Below, one piece after another: positions 22,384 through 34,466 of a DNA stretch of 64,000 nucleotides. The notes under the pieces were generated by a model. It searched no databases. It had not been told where the DNA came from and worked only from the letters and a program-made list of their open reading frames with translations. Both the position numbers and the translations under genes were made by a program. How positions within the stretch are numbered: the stretch's first letter is position 1; every line of letters begins with the position of its first letter. Source of the stretch: Kitagawia praeruptora (Eukaryota; Streptophyta; Magnoliopsida; Apiales; Apiaceae); assembly GCA_037693485.1 (NCBI GenBank), contig CM075346.1, positions 97,384,501 to 97,448,500 of the forward strand. Reading direction: 5' to 3'.

Positions 22384-24522
22384 TGCAACTTACACATAAA
22401 AAGTGAATGAACAAAATTTTGCTAAAATGGAGATTCTTTTTTTATCGACCATTGAAGGGGAAGTTATTAGAATTCTGGTACTGATACAAATTCTTTATTG
22501 AGGAGGTAGTGGCATTGGGGCCATATGCCATTAATCTTTTGCTGGATGAATGATTGTTTAGTACTTGTAAACGATTATGCACAATTGAAGTGGATACGTC
22601 CAACTAACGGAAAGTTCTGCATACACAGAAAGCAGGGAAGGGGGAACATTCAATGCCCTTTGTATGGCCTAATTCTTTGATTTATTTATTATAATTTAAC
22701 CCTAGGCTAGAATTTCCATAATTGGTTTATTAAACCTGTTATATTTCGGATTTTGTCGATCATAATTGATTCAAGTGTTTTGTGAACTTACCTATCAACA
22801 TAAGTTTTCCCTTTTGCACAAGTATCGCCTTTTTAATCTATTCTGATCAAATCATATTTTCTCTAAATTTTCTTTTGACAGTGAAAATTCAACTTGCCAT
22901 GTGTTGCAACATAAAACCTGCATGCTAGGCCTTTGTCCAGTTCCACCTCACTTTTACTGTGAATTTTGCCTAACAAATCGGGCAGATCCGTATGTATTTT
23001 ACTATTTTTCGATATATTTTGTTACCTGGAACTGCTGTTAACATGTTTGATGGGCTTTATAACATTTATATTAATCCTAGTGGTTTTATTTTTATGTTTC
23101 TGGCCTTTTCGATTTTGTATAGCTTCTTATTTTGACCTCATCTTTTACGTCACTGCCATAGTTATGCTTTGATCCGCAACTTGTTAAGTTTCTTCCTTCT
23201 GGTACTTTCAATTTATCTAAGGAGCTACAAGGCCCATAAATGCACCGCACCTCATGAAATCCATCAAAAGATCTTAGATATAATCTTTTCACCCTTCCTG
23301 GTTGACATCTTGTTGACCTTGTCTTTATATTGTATAAGTCTAAACAATGTGTGCTGTTTTTTGAAATGAGAAACTCTATATTGCTGATAAGCGATGATGG
23401 GGTAATACGTTTCAGATTGTATCTTCTCTCCTCAACCTGCCAAACAAATGTAGAATATATCAAGAATAATAAGAAACAGTTAGCAATTTCGTTTATCTTT
23501 ATGTATTTGAAATATCTGAATCCAGTTTCAAAAGCACCCAAATCTTCTCATTTTTCCTACGTAAAATTTACTTTTTCAACTTAGTTGCCTGTGTCATGTC
23601 TTGTTCTAATCTGTTTTTTTCCAGAGAATCAAAATTTGCTGTATACATCACCAGCTGCATTTTTCACTTGTGCTATGTTATTATCAACACTCCCGCCACT
23701 TCTAATAAATTTAAATTTAGACACTTCTAGTGGTAAAGACAGCTCGTTCGAAGGTCCAGATTATGTATTGTTGAACTGTATTTTTGTTTTTGTACCATAT
23801 ATCTCACATGGTAGATTATTATTTAATCTTTTTGTAAATTTTCATACATAACTAATTTTTTTCCTGGTATTTTAATGTTTTGCGAAAGCAGGTTTTGGGT
23901 TGGTAGGAGGAATTTGTGCATACTGTAACAGTCGATTGTTCTGGAGTAGATGGGTAAGTGTCTCAACTTGTATGTGACTTTTATTTTATAGTGTGCTAAC
24001 TCTGTATGCAGTTTAAAATTATTGACCTGTGGCATACATATGCAAAGCAACTCTAGCACAATTTTATTTTTCTCTGATAAATAAGGAAATTTTATGACTA
24101 GAAATGTATATTGAAATTATAAGAAATAAGAAATGTGATATACATTAGTCTACTTAAATTCTACAATTTTGTAATTTGAAAAAAAAAAATAAACAAATGA
24201 GCAACATGACAAATATGTGTTGGTAGTTAATCTCTAACTCTTAAAGTCAAGCCCTCGAGATCTTGGTTAGGGTGCTTTCGAAAAATTATGGCTCCACAGA
24301 CATTTTTAAAGCATACTAGATTATAGACAATAGTTTGTCAGTATAGCAATTTTTGAATTCAAAATATAATGCAGCGTCGCTAATTACCAATATGAGAGTA
24401 GCACTTTAGAGACTAGACATAATTAGTGGTGGTGAAAATTTATCCAAACTTGTCTCTGTTTTTGTCTTTAAGGTAGTTCATATTGTCTAGAGCTCCTTAA
24501 TATCTATGTAGCCTTAAATAAT

Positions 24523-24774
24523 TACTCCCTCCGTCCCATGTAGAAGTTTACATTTGCGGACCAGTTTCCGGCACGGATTTTAAGGTATATTTTAAGGATA
24601 GTTCTATAACTTATTTTTGATATTTTCTTTTTTTGTATAAAAATAAAACAATCCTATTTTTATACAAAAAAAAATATCAAAAATAAGTTATAGAATTATC
24701 TTTAAAATACACCTTAAAATGCGTGTCAGATACGCAGTTTTTTATGTAAAGAAATGGATGGGACAGAGGGAGTA
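24523..24774. mobile_element. Stowaway MITE
   Basis: TA-flanked CTCCCTCCGTCCCATGTAG and inverted GGATGGGACAGAGGGAG. The interior is a long inverted repeat around TTATTTTTGATATTTT, so the element can form a near-complete hairpin. 252 bp. Confidence 0.93.
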
Positions 24775-24831
24775 GTTTATAAATGAGAATTTTGGTCAAA
24801 ATTTGTATTATACTCAGTAGACTAATTCTTA

Positions 24832-25073
24832 CACTGTGTTCCAGAAAAAAAAATTTGGAAAGAAAAGAAAAGAAAATTAATGAGTAATTTCCACACCTTG
24901 TTCCAGAATGATTTTTTTGGAAACAAGAGAAAAGAAAGCTAAAGATTAGGGAAGAAGTTGTATTTATATTTTTCTCCAAAATCTTCTTCCCACTTTTGGA
25001 AAGATTTGAGAAGAAGAGAAAATTAGTCATTTTCCATTCTTTTCTTTTCTCTATAAAGTTCTGGAACACAGTG
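24832..25073. mobile_element. hAT-like MITE
   Basis: Inverted ends CACTGTGTTCCAGAA / TTCTGGAACACAGTG. Flanks TAATTCTTA and TAATCTTA resemble an 8-bp hAT target duplication. Purine-rich interior; 242 bp. Confidence 0.75.
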
Positions 25074-25440
25074 TTAATCTTAGTGTATTATTTGCTTCAT
25101 TACTAGATGTTTAACATAATTAGATTAGATTTTTTTTACATATTAATATATTTAATCGGAAAATGATTTCATTATATTATATTACAGGTTGGAGGAGGAA
25201 TAATTGTGTAATATCCTTTATTCCATAAAGAGGTAGTTTAATTTTGTCAATCATTAACATATTAAAACAGTCTTACGTAAACTTCCCTTTAGAAAGATGC
25301 TTAAACATAGTTCCTTATCGAAAAACATCATATAGATAACAATTCGAAAAAGAGCATCTTGGTCTTTAATACTTTATTCTTGTGTGGGTGAAACACTAAT
25401 TACTTGAATTTTTAAAAAAGGAAATTCTACTACTATTCCA

Positions 25441-25558
25441 CAAAATACATAAGGTGTATGCGGCCAAGTTTCTAATTTCATTCATCTTTCCTTTATTAAA
25501 GTCACAATAGATTTTTGACAAGATTGAAAGACAATTTTAGCTCCATGCTCAGTTGCTA
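25441..25558. other. Intergenic spacer
   Basis: Short spacer after copy 2; nothing recognised. Confidence 0.5.
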
Positions 25559-25735
25559 CTAGAGCTGTAATTCGAGCCGAGCGGCTCGCGAGCTGGCTCG
25601 GCTTGAACTCGTTTAAGTGGGCTCGACTCGACTCGACTCGTTTAGTTAAACGAGTCGAGCTCGGGTAGAGGTTTCGGCTCGTTTAATTAAACGAGTCGGC
25701 TCGACTCGGCTCGACTCGACTCGTACTCACAACAT
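25559..25735. repeat. CTCG-rich dispersed repeat (hAT-MITE type)
   Basis: It begins TAGAGCTGTAATTCGAGCCG and contains many CGACTCG / GGCTCG repeats and palindromes (GTTTAATTAAACGAG). Similar ACTCG-rich repeats with TAGRGCTGTAA starts are common in plants and usually assigned to hAT MITEs. The right end is not clear. Confidence 0.55.
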
Positions 25736-26413
25736 GCAACACTGTAAGTAAATGATGCAGTTGTCAAGAATCTTTCTTGGATTTCAAAGTGGCACCAAAA
25801 TTATACATACTATATTGATTAAGGTTTGAATTTTACCATGCTTTTTTATCCATTTCTATTTTTGGTTTATAATATTTTTAACAATGTAGTTTAGAAGAAA
25901 TTTATTATTTTTTAACAATTCATATGGTTATTCTTTTATATTTGATGTTTTAGTCATCGTGCGTAAATTGAAGTTCTATTTCTTTATTTATTTCGGTAAA
26001 TATTTTAAGAAATAGCTTAATCCAATGGCACTTATCTGAATTAAAATGATAACAATAATCGAACACCTCCTACTTTATATTGTTGTCTATATGGATACCG
26101 TCTCCACTTTCCGATATAAAGAACTCTCCAAATACCATCATAAATGTGCTTGACAAAGAGATAATTAGATAACTCTCGAAATCTCTTGAAACACTACATA
26201 CATCTAACTTTGTGGGTTCTTGGGAGAGAGGAAAAAACAAGGGTCAAGTCTAAGATACTCTTCGGGAAACAAATGGTTAGTTGTGATCTTTCTTGTGGAT
26301 TCAATGATCACACTACTTTATTTAATATTTGATTTTAATTAATATTTGTTTTATTTCGTTTTAGGTTTTATTATTCTTATGTAAACAATACTGTACAATA
26401 ATGTAATAGATGA
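25736..26413. other. Intergenic DNA
   Basis: AT-rich; no gene or transposon end recognised. A short motif (TTTCTTGTGGATTCAA at about 26291) also occurs in the arms of the next element. Confidence 0.5.
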
Positions 26414-26667
26414 TCTTTGATTGAAATTAAAACCGTAAGAGGTTTTTTTTTTTTATCTTTTCTTGTGGATTCAAGGTATTTTAAGGAATTCTCGTGTAAC
26501 AGTCCCTAAAAAGGTAACGCTTGCTTCCTCTTAGCTTTAGCTTTTGTGCTAATCCTTATAAGGACTCTTACACAAGAAATCTTTAAAATACCTTGAATCC
26601 ACGATGTGTTTTTGAATCCACAAGAAAAGATAAGAGAAAACTCTTTAGGTTTTAATTTCAATCAAGA
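26414..26667. mobile_element. Foldback element, about 254 bp
   Basis: Arms TCTTTGATTGAAATTAAAAC / GTTTTAATTTCAATCAAGA, then TCTTTTCTTGTGGATTCAA / TTGAATCCACAAGAAAAGA, then CAAGGTATTTTAAGG inverted. It lies just before an SGS3-like fragment. No clear target duplication. Confidence 0.75.
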
Positions 26668-26696
26668 TTGCTAGTGATACTACTTCTGTGCTAAGT

Positions 26697-27235
26697 CATC
26701 ATGCTTGAAATGGGAAATCGTGAGGTTCTTAACTACTTCAATGCTTATAATATGGGCATGTCATTCCTATGGCCCGATCGAAAGACGGGCCTTTTTTGAG
26801 GCATCAATGGCGGGATAAATAGAGGCTTATAATGAGTTATCTTAACATTTTGTTGACCAAGTAAAATAGGTTGGCACGATTGGGAGCACAAGCATCAAAT
26901 GCTCTGTCTCATGGATAGCTTTATGGTTACCTAGAAGAAAAAAATATGAATTATTATCATTTATGCGACGTCTATTATATTTTTTGTGTTAAATATTTGT
27001 GTTTCCTTGATAAGTATACTATGATCGATGTTCTTATTTGAAAGGCTAGGTAGATGAAATACGAACGTATCAAGAGGTGGTAATTGACATTTTGAAGCAG
27101 ATGTGGCGGCCAAATTATCTTCTTCCTGCCAAATTATCTTCTGCCTGCTTTCGTACAAGATGAAGTCCAAAAGCTAGAAGAAGAGTTGGAAGCTTTTAAA
27201 GTGAAAAGATCAAATAGGAATATAGGATTATCTGT
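26697..27235 (+). pseudogene. Third SGS3-like fragment
   Basis: It reads LEMGNREVLNYFNAYNMG, IEAYNELS and later VDEIRTYQEVVIDILKQMW, in the order XS-domain end then coiled coil, as in SGS3. Close to the copy at 19908 on. A further piece (VQKLEEELEAFKVKRSNRN, about 27162-27220) fits the coiled-coil tail. Frameshifts are present. Confidence 0.65.
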
Positions 27236-28054
27236 GATATGTGGGAATGTGGCATAATTAAACAACATGTCTAGGTTCTATTTACGGATAGAAGGTCCTT
27301 GGTTTTATGTGATATTTCGGTCAAATCTCTGAGTTATACATTTAATTGTTGGTGTTAGGGATCGAATGTGGATTTTGATTGAATTGTATAATTTGTATGT
27401 ATTAATTTGATCTTGGGCTAAAGTATACACTCGGAAGAAACGTTAGTGTAATATTTGAATTTCAGGGTATAGGTCACCGGTGCCACTCCTGCAACTGCAT
27501 GTTGTCTATATGTGTTTCCATATGATTTCTCTGGCTCTCTGTCTCTTCTAGTTTTTCTTGCATTTGCTTCACCTCATTTTGAGCGGCTTGGTCATCTGCA
27601 CTTTGTGGCAGACTTCAGACTAGCAACTTTCTTCACTTATTGAATTTCCATTTTCAACTTTTGATTTTTCATCTAGCTCTACTCCTCCTAATGCAAATCA
27701 ATACCAAGGCGACAAGTGCTAACAAAAGTTGTATAGATATACATTTGAAGAAAGAGTGTAGATGAAAAATAAAATCAAAACCCCACTGTTTAACGCACAC
27801 CTTCTCATTCTTCCACGAATGACAGAAACTACAGGGTGAGACGCTAAACAGTCGCCCACCGTTTAGTCGAAGGCCTAATTGGCTAAAAATTGAAAGAATG
27901 TTAAAAATAACAGTTTTTTGGATAAAAATGATGAAAATAACATTTTTCGGGTAGGATTGTTAAAAATAACGATTTTAATACGCATTTGGTGATTGGGTAA
28001 CTGATACGCATTTGGTGATTGGGTAACATGAATAATAGTGAATCTGCAAGGGTG
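27236..28054. other. Intergenic DNA with a possible coiled-coil gene remnant and a short tandem repeat
   Basis: On the minus strand at about 27480-27700 a short frame reads NEVKQMQEKLEETESQRNHM, like a coiled coil; its source is unknown. At about 27968-28026 a 26-bp unit (GATACGCATTTGGTGATTGG...) is present nearly twice. Confidence 0.45.
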
Positions 28055-28458
28055 TTAGAGCATCTCCAATCATGTTGAACCCTTAGCTAAAAATAATTAA
28101 AACATACTATAAATAAAAATTATAGAAATTATGTAAAAAAAAACCAACTCCAATGGATCATTTCCCTTGTCTATATTTTTAGCTAATGTCTATATTTTTT
28201 GCCATGTTGGCTATATTTGTCGAACCTCTAGAGACTTGTAAGAAGATTACACATCATCTCTTACCATATTCAAATGATATATCCAATTTATAATAACTTA
28301 AAATAATAATAATAATATACCATTTTTAAAATATAGCCAATCAATATAGCCAATACCATCGAAACACAACGCCTTACAGATTCAGTAAATTTTACATAAT
28401 CAATATTTTCTATCATTTTTGCCAATCATTTTAACCAACCCCATTGAAGATGCTCTTA
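28055..28458. mobile_element. Tourist-like MITE (PIF/Harbinger)
   Basis: TTA target duplications flank GAGCATCTCCAAT on the left and ATTGAAGATGCTC on the right. The AT-rich interior includes TTGTCGAACCTCTAGA, and is shared with the element at 57814. About 404 bp. Confidence 0.85.
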
Positions 28459-29352
28459 CGCATTTATCAAGGGCCTGTTACCCATTTGCCAAATGGGTAA
28501 AAGGGTCTGTTACTCCTTTGATAAATGTTTATCTTGTATAAATTGATTATCCAACTATTAAATGCGTATTTGATCTGGTATTTTTCACACACAGTACCGA
28601 TTATTGGTATTTTCATTAGCCTAAAAAATGGGTATTAACTGACTTTACCCCTAAAAATTGATAGAATACCAGGGTGATCTTAAACCGTTTAGTGCATTTT
28701 CAAGAGTTTCTTAAATTATTTTTAAATGTGATATAAAATATTTATTTTTAATGATTTATTATGAATTTATCTTCAATAATCTCTGTTATAAAAATCGGCC
28801 GATTTCTGAAAAATCGCCGATAAATCACCCAAAAATCGGTCAAAATTTTGGAACCGATTTGGCCGATTTTGCAAAAATTACCGATAAATCGCCGATTTTT
28901 CAACCGAATCACCCGATAAATCGTAAATCGGTACCTCAACCGAATAGTTCCGATTTCCGAAATCTGCAACACTGTCAATAATATTTCTTAAATTCTCTTT
29001 TTAATTGTATTATATTATTAAAATAAAATTATATTCATAAAAGTACAAAAGAAAATAGATTAAAAACATTTTTTTCTTATAAATTTATTATAATTAATTA
29101 AAAGTAGCTAATTAATTAAAAAAGTTGTTAGAGATACTCTTATAAATAGTATTCGTTTATTGAATTATTACCATCTCCTTGGCAATATTATCAGCCATCA
29201 ATAATGTAATGATATATATATTATATCCGTTTTTCACTAAAAATAACATTTAGGATTTAGCATTCCCTTGTAGTAGTAAAATTACACGTTCATTATGGAT
29301 TAAATATAAAACATAATCATGATTTTGCAATCTGATCATGTTTCATGCAGAA
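28459..29352. other. UFO downstream region with a dispersed repeat
   Basis: At about 28770-28980 there is a repeat of CGATAAATCGCCGATT-type words ending CTGCAACACTG, a common dispersed plant repeat, probably hAT-MITE related. The rest is AT-rich. The 3' UTR of UFO (minus strand) should lie just left of 29352. Confidence 0.55.
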
Positions 29353-30636
29353 CTAAAATGGCACTGTTAACTGATCAAGCAGCCCGGTAACAGGCGTAGC
29401 TAATTTAGGATCATAAGCAAATCCATGCAACTCTCCACCACCATTCTCGTAAGGACAAGCCGGAATCCACTGCCACCGCTTCATCCCCATGTCGAACAAC
29501 ACCGCCTTCCCTGAGCCTCTTATCACCATCGCAACATACTCACCATTCCCAACGCAGTTAAACCCTCTTCCATTCTCCTCAGCCTCAAACTGTGCATATA
29601 GTTGTAATGGCATTCGGTCAATCTCTGCCCATGCGGCGCCACAGCTTTGTAAAGCCCAGAGCCTCAAGCTTTTCGGTACGTTGAGCTTGCTTTTCTCCAC
29701 TGCAGCAACTAAGACAAGCTTGTTGTTCATCACAACTAAATTTGGTGATCTTAGGAACCTTTTCATTGGAGCTTGGATTTTGCACCAAAGGTTCGATGAG
29801 ATGTCGTAAGTTAAGACACTGAATGGACTATAGTTCATGCAGTAGAACTTGGTGTGGAGATTAATCATTTGGCCTGATTCAAGACTACAGAGTCTTGGAA
29901 GAGATGAGGTGGTTCCCCATATTGAGTAAAACCCTGAGCTGTCAATGTGGAAGCTTTCGGTTGTTAAGTTCTTGACAGCGTATGGCGATATCATGTCGTC
30001 TCCAGCTAGTACAATGTCGATGGATGAATTTGAGACGGTTAAGCCAACTGATGGAAAGAGTCTTGGCCTTAATGTTGAAGGCAGTGGAGTTAGTGAACCA
30101 AACAGAGGGTTGCTTAGGAATATTGTTTTGGGACCGGCTTCGTCGGATACCCAACAGATTAGTCCACCAGAGGATGAAGATGGTGAGTACCCGGGTGGGA
30201 TTAGAGGAAAGGTAAGACAATGCCAAGTGATGGTTTGAGGATCAAACATGTACCCTTCACAGTTGAGTCTGTTTTGATCAATGTTGTAGGGTGCATTGTT
30301 GTTTTTGTAAATATGAGATTTGAGGCTTTTGAGTTTGAAGAAAATGAAGCAATGACGAACAGGGGAAACTTGGAGATACATTTCCAGAAATTGTGTGGAG
30401 AAAAGGAGTCCATACCATCTTTTACAAACGGACCGGGAGCGAAAAAATGCTGCAGGTGGGAGGAATGCGATGATTCGATCAATGAGACGATGAGGTAGCC
30501 TACTCCAAATCCTGGTGTCCATCCATGGAGTTACTGTGCCTGTAATTGAACCAGGGAAGGCACAGCTTGCACTACTAATTGTAGTGAATGCATAAGGAAT
30601 ACAAGGTAAGTTAATATGGGTGTTAAAAGCTTCCAT
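29353..30636 (-). CDS. UFO: F-box protein UNUSUAL FLORAL ORGANS / FIMBRIATA orthologue
   Basis: UFO is the F-box subunit of an SCF ubiquitin ligase and a co-regulator of LEAFY; it specifies petal and stamen identity and floral meristem patterning in the nucleus. The single-exon 427-residue protein has the F-box at about 42-88 (RIWSRLPHRLIDRIIAFLPP, then VCKRWYGLLFS), as in Arabidopsis UFO (442 residues). Hallmark segments follow: SSGGLICWVSDEAG, GDDMISPYAVKNL, SLPRLCSLESG, FYCMNYSPFSVL, PMKRFLRSP, VAAVEKSKLNVPKSLRLW, and the C-terminal LLDQLTVPF near the family's end. No lesion is seen. The start is the first ATG of a frame matching the family N-terminus, about 150 bp below a TATA box. The next gene is ERG in the same orientation. 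UFO is normally single copy, so this call is firm. Confidence 0.97.
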   Translation of the reverse strand: MEAFNTHINLPCIPYAFTTISSASCAFPGSITGTVTPWMDTRIWSRLPHRLIDRIIAFLPPAAFFRSRSVCKRWYGLLFSTQFLEMYLQVSPVRHCFIFFKLKSLKSHIYKNNNAPYNIDQNRLNCEGYMFDPQTITWHCLTFPLIPPGYSPSSSSGGLICWVSDEAGPKTIFLSNPLFGSLTPLPSTLRPRLFPSVGLTVSNSSIDIVLAGDDMISPYAVKNLTTESFHIDSSGFYSIWGTTSSLPRLCSLESGQMINLHTKFYCMNYSPFSVLTYDISSNLWCKIQAPMKRFLRSPNLVVMNNKLVLVAAVEKSKLNVPKSLRLWALQSCGAAWAEIDRMPLQLYAQFEAEENGRGFNCVGNGEYVAMVIRGSGKAVLFDMGMKRWQWIPACPYENGGGELHGFAYDPKLATPVTGLLDQLTVPF

Positions 30637-30783
30637 TTGTGGTGTTAAAAGATAGCTTTTCCTGATGACAATATATATGGTGAGGGTTTGGAAACAATGT
30701 AGTGGAAAATTTAAGGTTGTTACGATTTTCTATAAATATTAGTTGAGGGAGAACGAGAGTAAAATAGAAGGTAGAAAGCTAGC

Positions 30784-30794
30784 ATATTTATAGA
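30784..30794 (-). promoter_or_regulatory. Likely TATA box of UFO
   Basis: The minus strand reads CTCTATAAATATGC, about 150 bp upstream of the ATG. This gives a leader of roughly 120 bases. Confidence 0.6.
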
Positions 30795-30961
30795 GAAAGG
30801 CAAGGCCACATGTCCCAAGTAGGAAACCTAAGAAGTATTGCATGGTTACTCTTTTTGCCTGTGTGATATTTGTTTGTTGATTCATTTGGACTGGTTTGTT
30901 TGACGGGGAGGACCAGAGGAGAGTGATTACATACTGTATATAAAGAGGTAGCCACATAATA

Positions 30962-30985
30962 TCTCTCTCTCTCTCTCTCTCTCGT
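30962..30985. repeat. (CT)n microsatellite in the UFO upstream region
   Basis: About 12 CT units followed by GTGTGTGTGGGGGGG. On the UFO strand it is a (GA)n tract about 330 bp above the ATG, a common plant core-promoter neighbour. Confidence 0.9.
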
Positions 30986-31893
30986 GTGTGTGGGGGGGTC
31001 AATAATTATGCAAAAATGTACCTAAGCAATCATAATTTTGTGGGGATAATGAATTATGAAGTACATGAAAGATGCAACCACATTATTATGTTTTTTCATT
31101 AAATTAAAAGCATTTATTTATTGTTCTATCTTTTGGTGCATGTGGGGAAGAAAAGGAGGGGGTGATGGTACTGTTTCTGATAGATCCATCTATCTATTCA
31201 ATGTATCTCTTGTCATGGCCGAGGAAGGAAGGACAAAGCTGAAGCTGCAGAGCAGACTAATCGGAGATGTACATATATGATGAGTTAGGAGAAGATAAAA
31301 TTTGCTTTTGCAGGTAGCTTTGACAATTTGAACAGTAACCAAAATATTGGATTTGAGCCAGAAGTCAAAATAGTCCAACAATGATATGCATTTGGGTCAT
31401 AAGAACTTACCCCTACCATAACATATCCGAAATATCTCATTCGAGAATACAATAATAAAAAAAAGGTGAGATATGCGTATTCTTTATCCCAAATCCGTAA
31501 AGACCCTGTTTCTTAATCAAATATTTTTGCAAAAAGTTGAAAGATTTAATAAAGTTTAAAGGTACCAAATGTCAAAAAATGGATGCCTTCCTTAAAGAAA
31601 TTGGAACACAACTTTTAAGGAAATAGATAGAGATCGTACCCTTTCAGCATTTCAAAAGGTATGCAAAGTTGTTAAATTTTAAACTAGTTGGGTAATATCT
31701 CCTCTATCATTTGGCTATAGTATCAGTTTAATTCAAACAAGATATGGTTTTTGTTTAGACTTTAGTTACCCCTAGCTCAAGGAAGTCATTCGAAACCAAA
31801 CTAAAAATTAAGCTCAAGTAGGAGTTGGTCTTTGTGTTCTTAAATTATTTGTTCTATTTTGATTTATTTTTTTAAGACAAGATCACAAATTAG
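30986..31893. other. UFO upstream region, proximal
   Basis: No gene seen. With 32155-34466 it makes up about 3.5 kb between UFO and ERG that probably holds UFO regulatory sequence; no individual site could be assigned. Confidence 0.5.
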
Positions 31894-32154
31894 TACTCCC
31901 TCTGTGCCGATTTATGTTTCTCATTTTGACTTTTTTACTATTCATTATAAGCGATTGACTACTATTTTACGCATAATTTATAAGACAAAATATAATCATG
32001 AGTGATCTTGTTGGATTCGTATTTATGAATATTTTAATACAGTAAAGTTTTTATATTTAGTACTAATACGAAATTCAAGATATTAACGATTAAAAGTGTG
32101 CGTTGGCAAACGTGTTTTTGAAAACAGGAAACATATTATGAGACGGAGGGAGTA
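31894..32154. mobile_element. Stowaway MITE in the UFO upstream region
   Basis: TA-flanked CTCCCTCTGTGCCGATTTATG and inverted GAGACGGAGGGAG. The interior matches the element at 9751 in the opposite orientation. 261 bp. Confidence 0.92.
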
Positions 32155-32752
32155 ATATGAATGATCCAGACAGAGAGGGTTGAATAACATACACAGACAG
32201 AGCTTCAGATCATCTCTGTCCAATCCCATCTCATCTAAGTGATTGAATTGACAGTGTTAAAAATAAAAATAAAGTTGGGGCCAGAAATCAGAAACATGCA
32301 CACACAGAAAGTTATCAGAACTTGAAATCCAGGACACACAGGAGAAGAAGAAGGTACAACTGAGTATCTCTCTCTACTTGATTCAAGTTTTACTTTCTTC
32401 TATCTTGCTGTTTTCACTGAGTCATCAAGTTTTCTTTATGCAAAACTCTTGGATTTTGTTTAGTTTTGTTAAGGGAACATGCAGCTGGCAGGTCTGCAGC
32501 AGCATATACAAGTCAGACAGAGCTTCTTCACGCACCAGCAGTCACCCCATTGTGTTGGCCTTGTCAATACTTTTATAAAAAAAAAATATGATTGCCTCGA
32601 ACATGTATATTTCTTTCAGCCAAAACTAGCAAAAGTGGAGCTGCTCAGATTTGGAAGTTTGTTTTCTCCTTCAAGAAAACTCCTTTTCTAGTAAAAGCTT
32701 CTTTTTCTCGGATTTGGAAATAAATGTTTACCTTCAAGGACCCTCCCCCACC

Positions 32753-32784
<32 letters not shown>

Positions 32785-34466
32785 TTATACTACCGGAGTA
32801 GTACTATGTGCTTTATCAATTTACTTTCAAAAAAATTTATTTGTCATAGTAAACCAAAGGTTCAAACTCCAAACCTACTGTTTACAGAATATGTGTCTTC
32901 TATGAGCAAACTCATTTTATATAGTTCGGTTATTAATAACAAACCCGACAATCCGGTACACGATACGAAAATCACACACATCGGGACATGCAAGGAGTGA
33001 AGTCGTAGATGCAGTTTATTTCTTTTATGAATTGAAAATCAAGATACAGGGTAATAGAGCTTCTGTATAAACTAGTAAAAGTTTTCCTCTTGTTTATTTC
33101 CATTGATATATATTGTGAAACTACTGTCAAACGTGATTGAGAGGGTTGACTTGGGGGAAGATATCTTCACTCAGGCACTCAAACCTGAGATTTCTTATAT
33201 GTTTTCAAGAATGGTGAAATGTGAATAACTGATAGGATGCGTGACAGTAAATATCATGCATGAACTTTTCAATCACTTATTAATTTAACTCAACCTCACA
33301 TTCATCGATATATATCTTTCCACACCCATATTGCATCGGATTTCTGAAATAAAAATATGCAAGCTTGGGTTTCAGTAGCTTTCAATAATGCAACAGAAGC
33401 ATAGTCCTGAATGTGTACAACCATTGTCCACTAACTAGTTGTAACTAGTAATCAGGAACTACTGAAAGATAAAGATTTGTTAGGTTAGGTTAATATTACT
33501 AATTTACTGAAATTATCTTTTATAACTTATTAAATAACATATAACTTAAAGTTATTAGTTAGGTAGATCCGAGTTGTGCCCTACTTATATCTGGCTTGAT
33601 AGGAAATACATGAACTTAAACATTTCATGATCGAACAAGCTTTCTTGCAAACTTTTTTGAACCCTGACATCCTGGAGGGAACGAGGGAAATATCATTACA
33701 CCAAGAGGAGCTTAGTTTTCTTGTAAAATTTCAGGCTGAATTACACCCTTTTTCAAGTTCAAGTTAAATGTTTACCCTACTTATATTTTGGGGCAGTGCA
33801 AGTCCAAATTCAAGTTTATGCAGAGTATTAGTCAAAAATTAATACTATACACAAACGATAGAAATCTAAAAGAAAAAAGGGGAAAATAGTTCATATTTGA
33901 CTTCTTGTAATTACTACTTGGTCTGTTTCATGCCAAATAAGCTAATATGTTAATTTAGGCTTCTTAAACAAACACGGCTGTCAATTTTAAAAAAAAAAAA
34001 AAAACATACGGTTTACTTGAAAGGGAATGAATTGACTGTCCCAAAACAAAAAACAATGAATAGAGAAAAACAGGTGCCCTTAAACTCCCAAAGTAGAAAG
34101 GAGGTGCTTGGATTAAGAATACTGGAAGCTTCAAAATTACTGATAAGTGGTTATTTATTTCTTTAAATATTGGGTGCAGCTACATATTAAGAGTTGCAGT
34201 CTAAAAGAATGTCATGGCCAAACAGATAAGATATTGAAGATCACCTACGACAGGGGTCTGGGAAGTTGGAATAATCCAAAACATTAAGCCCACAACTCTC
34301 CGAATGCAAGCTTTATATATATTGTCATGTAGAACTCCCCGTGTATGCCAGAGAATGTAAAACAATTCAGATAGGGTACTTGTACGATTAACAAGCTTTT
34401 ACTATGTACACCCAATTAGGAGGCAAAAAAAAAAAAAAACAGCTCCAAGTCATCTGGCTAATTGCA
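32155..34466. other. UFO-ERG intergenic region, distal part
   Basis: A (CT)n tract at 32753-32779 and several A runs. No coding region convincing on either strand; the short open frames have no family resemblance. Confidence 0.55.

Larger units (their letters stand above)
20870..25440 (+). other. Duplicated locus, copy 2
   Basis: Promoter/leader part about 20990-21040 (CCATATAATCTCAGCCACCC); TTGGATCCGGCGACAAAGTC at about 21491; GATATTGCTGTTAAT at about 21888; block 23405-24130; and block 25180-25400 (GTTGGAGGAGGAATAA). The first exon of copy 1 is not conserved. The stretch 22000-23400 has no counterpart in copy 1. At about 25308 the sequence CATAGTTCCTTATC is the unoccupied version of the CACTA site in copy 1. 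No product recognised. Confidence 0.5.

Noticed and set aside
23092..23541. 149-codon open frame on the minus strand in copy 2 of the duplicated locus
   Set aside because: It overlaps blocks conserved with copy 1 on the other strand, has no family resemblance and is not kept open in copy 1.
24677..25069. 130-codon open frame on the minus strand
   Set aside because: It lies across a Stowaway and a hAT MITE; composition is explained by purine-rich MITE sequence.
29489..30498. Several 77-106-codon frames opposite UFO
   Set aside because: Antisense shadows of the UFO coding sequence.
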